Source of the DNA: Salinispirillum sp. LH 10-3-1
Lineage (GTDB): Bacteria; Pseudomonadota; Gammaproteobacteria; Pseudomonadales; Natronospirillaceae
DNA length: 64,000 nucleotides
Reading direction: 5' to 3'
Assembly: GCF_030643825.1 (NCBI RefSeq)
Contig: NZ_CP101717.1
Coordinates: 3,183,673-3,247,672, forward strand
Under the pieces are notes generated by a model, which ran no database searches, had not been told where the DNA came from, and saw only the letters and a list, made by a program, of their open reading frames with translations. This document shows positions 63,387-64,000 of this stretch, in pieces. The translations under genes and the position numbers were made by a program. Position 1 is the first letter of the stretch, and every line of letters begins with the position of its first letter.

Positions 63387-64000
63387 ATGTCGAAAAAGCT
63401 TCTTTCTGTCGTCGTTGCCGCGCTCCTCAGTGCAGCGTTGACGGCGACCGCCGCCACAAACCCCCATTTGTCGATGGTGCCGACCGACGGCATCTTCCAT
63501 TATCAAGCCCGCATCAGCGAATTGACCAGTACCGAGCTGTCGTCCTCCGGGCTGCGCTCCTACAGTGATTTGCTACCCGAGGACGACGGCAGCATGGATT
63601 ACGCCGTCGCCGTTCGCCTCTTGCAGGATATCCTGCAAACCATGGCCGAAGGCCCCAGTGGCGGCACACAGTTGGGCTTGGATCAAGACGGCTGGGCAAC
63701 GCTGTACCATGTTGGCTCAACCTTTATGTTGCGCTTGGACATCACCGACCCCGATCCCTTGAAGGCTTGGATGGACCAGCACGCAGCGCAGCAAAACATC
63801 GCACCGCAGCGACAGCCCAGCAGCATCGGCGAGCTGTATCGCGTCGCACAGGGTGACTCCTTCGACCAAAGCAGCACCTATTTGTGGCTGGGCGAGCGCC
63901 AAGCTACCTTAGCGGTGTCCAGTGATCGTGTGGCCGCAGACACGCTGCAACAACGCCTGCGCGGCGCGGCTGTTACGCCGTCACTGGCGTCGCAAGGCAC
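63387..64000 (+). CDS. Exported protein of unknown function, N-terminal part (cut by window edge)
   Basis: At least 204 codons remain open to the end of the window. The protein has a signal peptide (MSKKLLSVVVAALLSAALTA). The visible mature part is soluble-looking, with no motif I recognise; GLDQDGWATLYHVGSTFMLRLDI, followed by LYRVAQGDSFDQSSTYLWLG, suggests a beta-rich fold. The start at 63387 follows GGATC. Downstream sequence would be needed to place it. Confidence 0.7.
   Translation, partial: MSKKLLSVVVAALLSAALTATAATNPHLSMVPTDGIFHYQARISELTSTELSSSGLRSYSDLLPEDDGSMDYAVAVRLLQDILQTMAEGPSGGTQLGLDQDGWATLYHVGSTFMLRLDITDPDPLKAWMDQHAAQQNIAPQRQPSSIGELYRVAQGDSFDQSSTYLWLGERQATLAVSSDRVAADTLQQRLRGAAVTPSLASQG

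Overview
The window looks like a chromosomal segment of a free-living, probably marine gammaproteobacterium. The gene content fits (PutA without an N-terminal DNA-binding domain, DNA polymerase II, DeaD, AcpH, RadA, HisC, HemE, an Ugp system, many two-component and chemotaxis proteins). The moderately GC-rich codon use and dispersed palindromic repeats resemble Oceanospirillales such as Saccharospirillum or Reinekea, but that placement is an impression only. No rRNA, tRNA or CRISPR array was seen.

Layout. 1-7.9 kb: truncated putA with an AraC-type regulator, GIY-YIG protein, PAS chemoreceptor, small conserved proteins, YHS protein and a UvrD-type helicase. 8.1-16.4 kb: fatty-acid desaturase, receiver-like protein, msrB, an OmpR-type two-component system, polB and a cyclic-nucleotide-binding protein. 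16.6-17.0 kb: a strong candidate for a CsrB/RsmZ-type regulatory RNA with a GacA/UvrY-like box, a -10 element, about 15 GGA motifs and an intrinsic terminator. 17-20 kb: HAD phosphatase, radA, hisC. 20.2-24.2 kb: a tightly packed operon of a His-rich membrane protein, a KAS III enzyme, a haem-oxygenase-like metal oxidase, an unknown protein and a GNAT acetyltransferase; I do not recognise the pathway. 24.2-31.6 kb: sn-glycerol-3-phosphate uptake operon ugpBAEC-ugpQ, extended by a HAD phosphatase and a Na/Pi symporter family protein.

33.3-38.7 kb is an accessory island: YoeB/YefM toxin-antitoxin, an internally deleted IS5-family element, a double-HTH regulator and, divergently, an AT-rich operon. 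That operon encodes a 22-residue cationic peptide, an unknown 164-aa protein, an HExxH-type putative peptide hydroxylase broken by one in-frame TAA, and an MFS exporter. It reads as a small RiPP-like peptide system and is one of the two best candidates for something undescribed.

38.7-64 kb returns to core functions: RNase J-like protein, hemE, acpH, two overlapping convergent hybrid kinases, a RluA-type pseudouridine synthase, transaldolase, deaD, an outer-membrane protein, an ABC exporter, acnA, a SUI1-family factor, pdxJ, two tandem 2-oxoglutarate oxygenases, a diguanylate cyclase and a divergent LysE/MocR pair.

Two repeat families cross the window. One is a 52-bp REP-like hairpin (4657-4708 and 57620-57671). 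The other is a larger palindromic element (21944-22042 and 40076-40275) whose inner hairpins present GGA in their loops, the motif recognised by CsrA/RsmA. This may link the repeats to the candidate CsrA-sequestering RNA at 16.7 kb.
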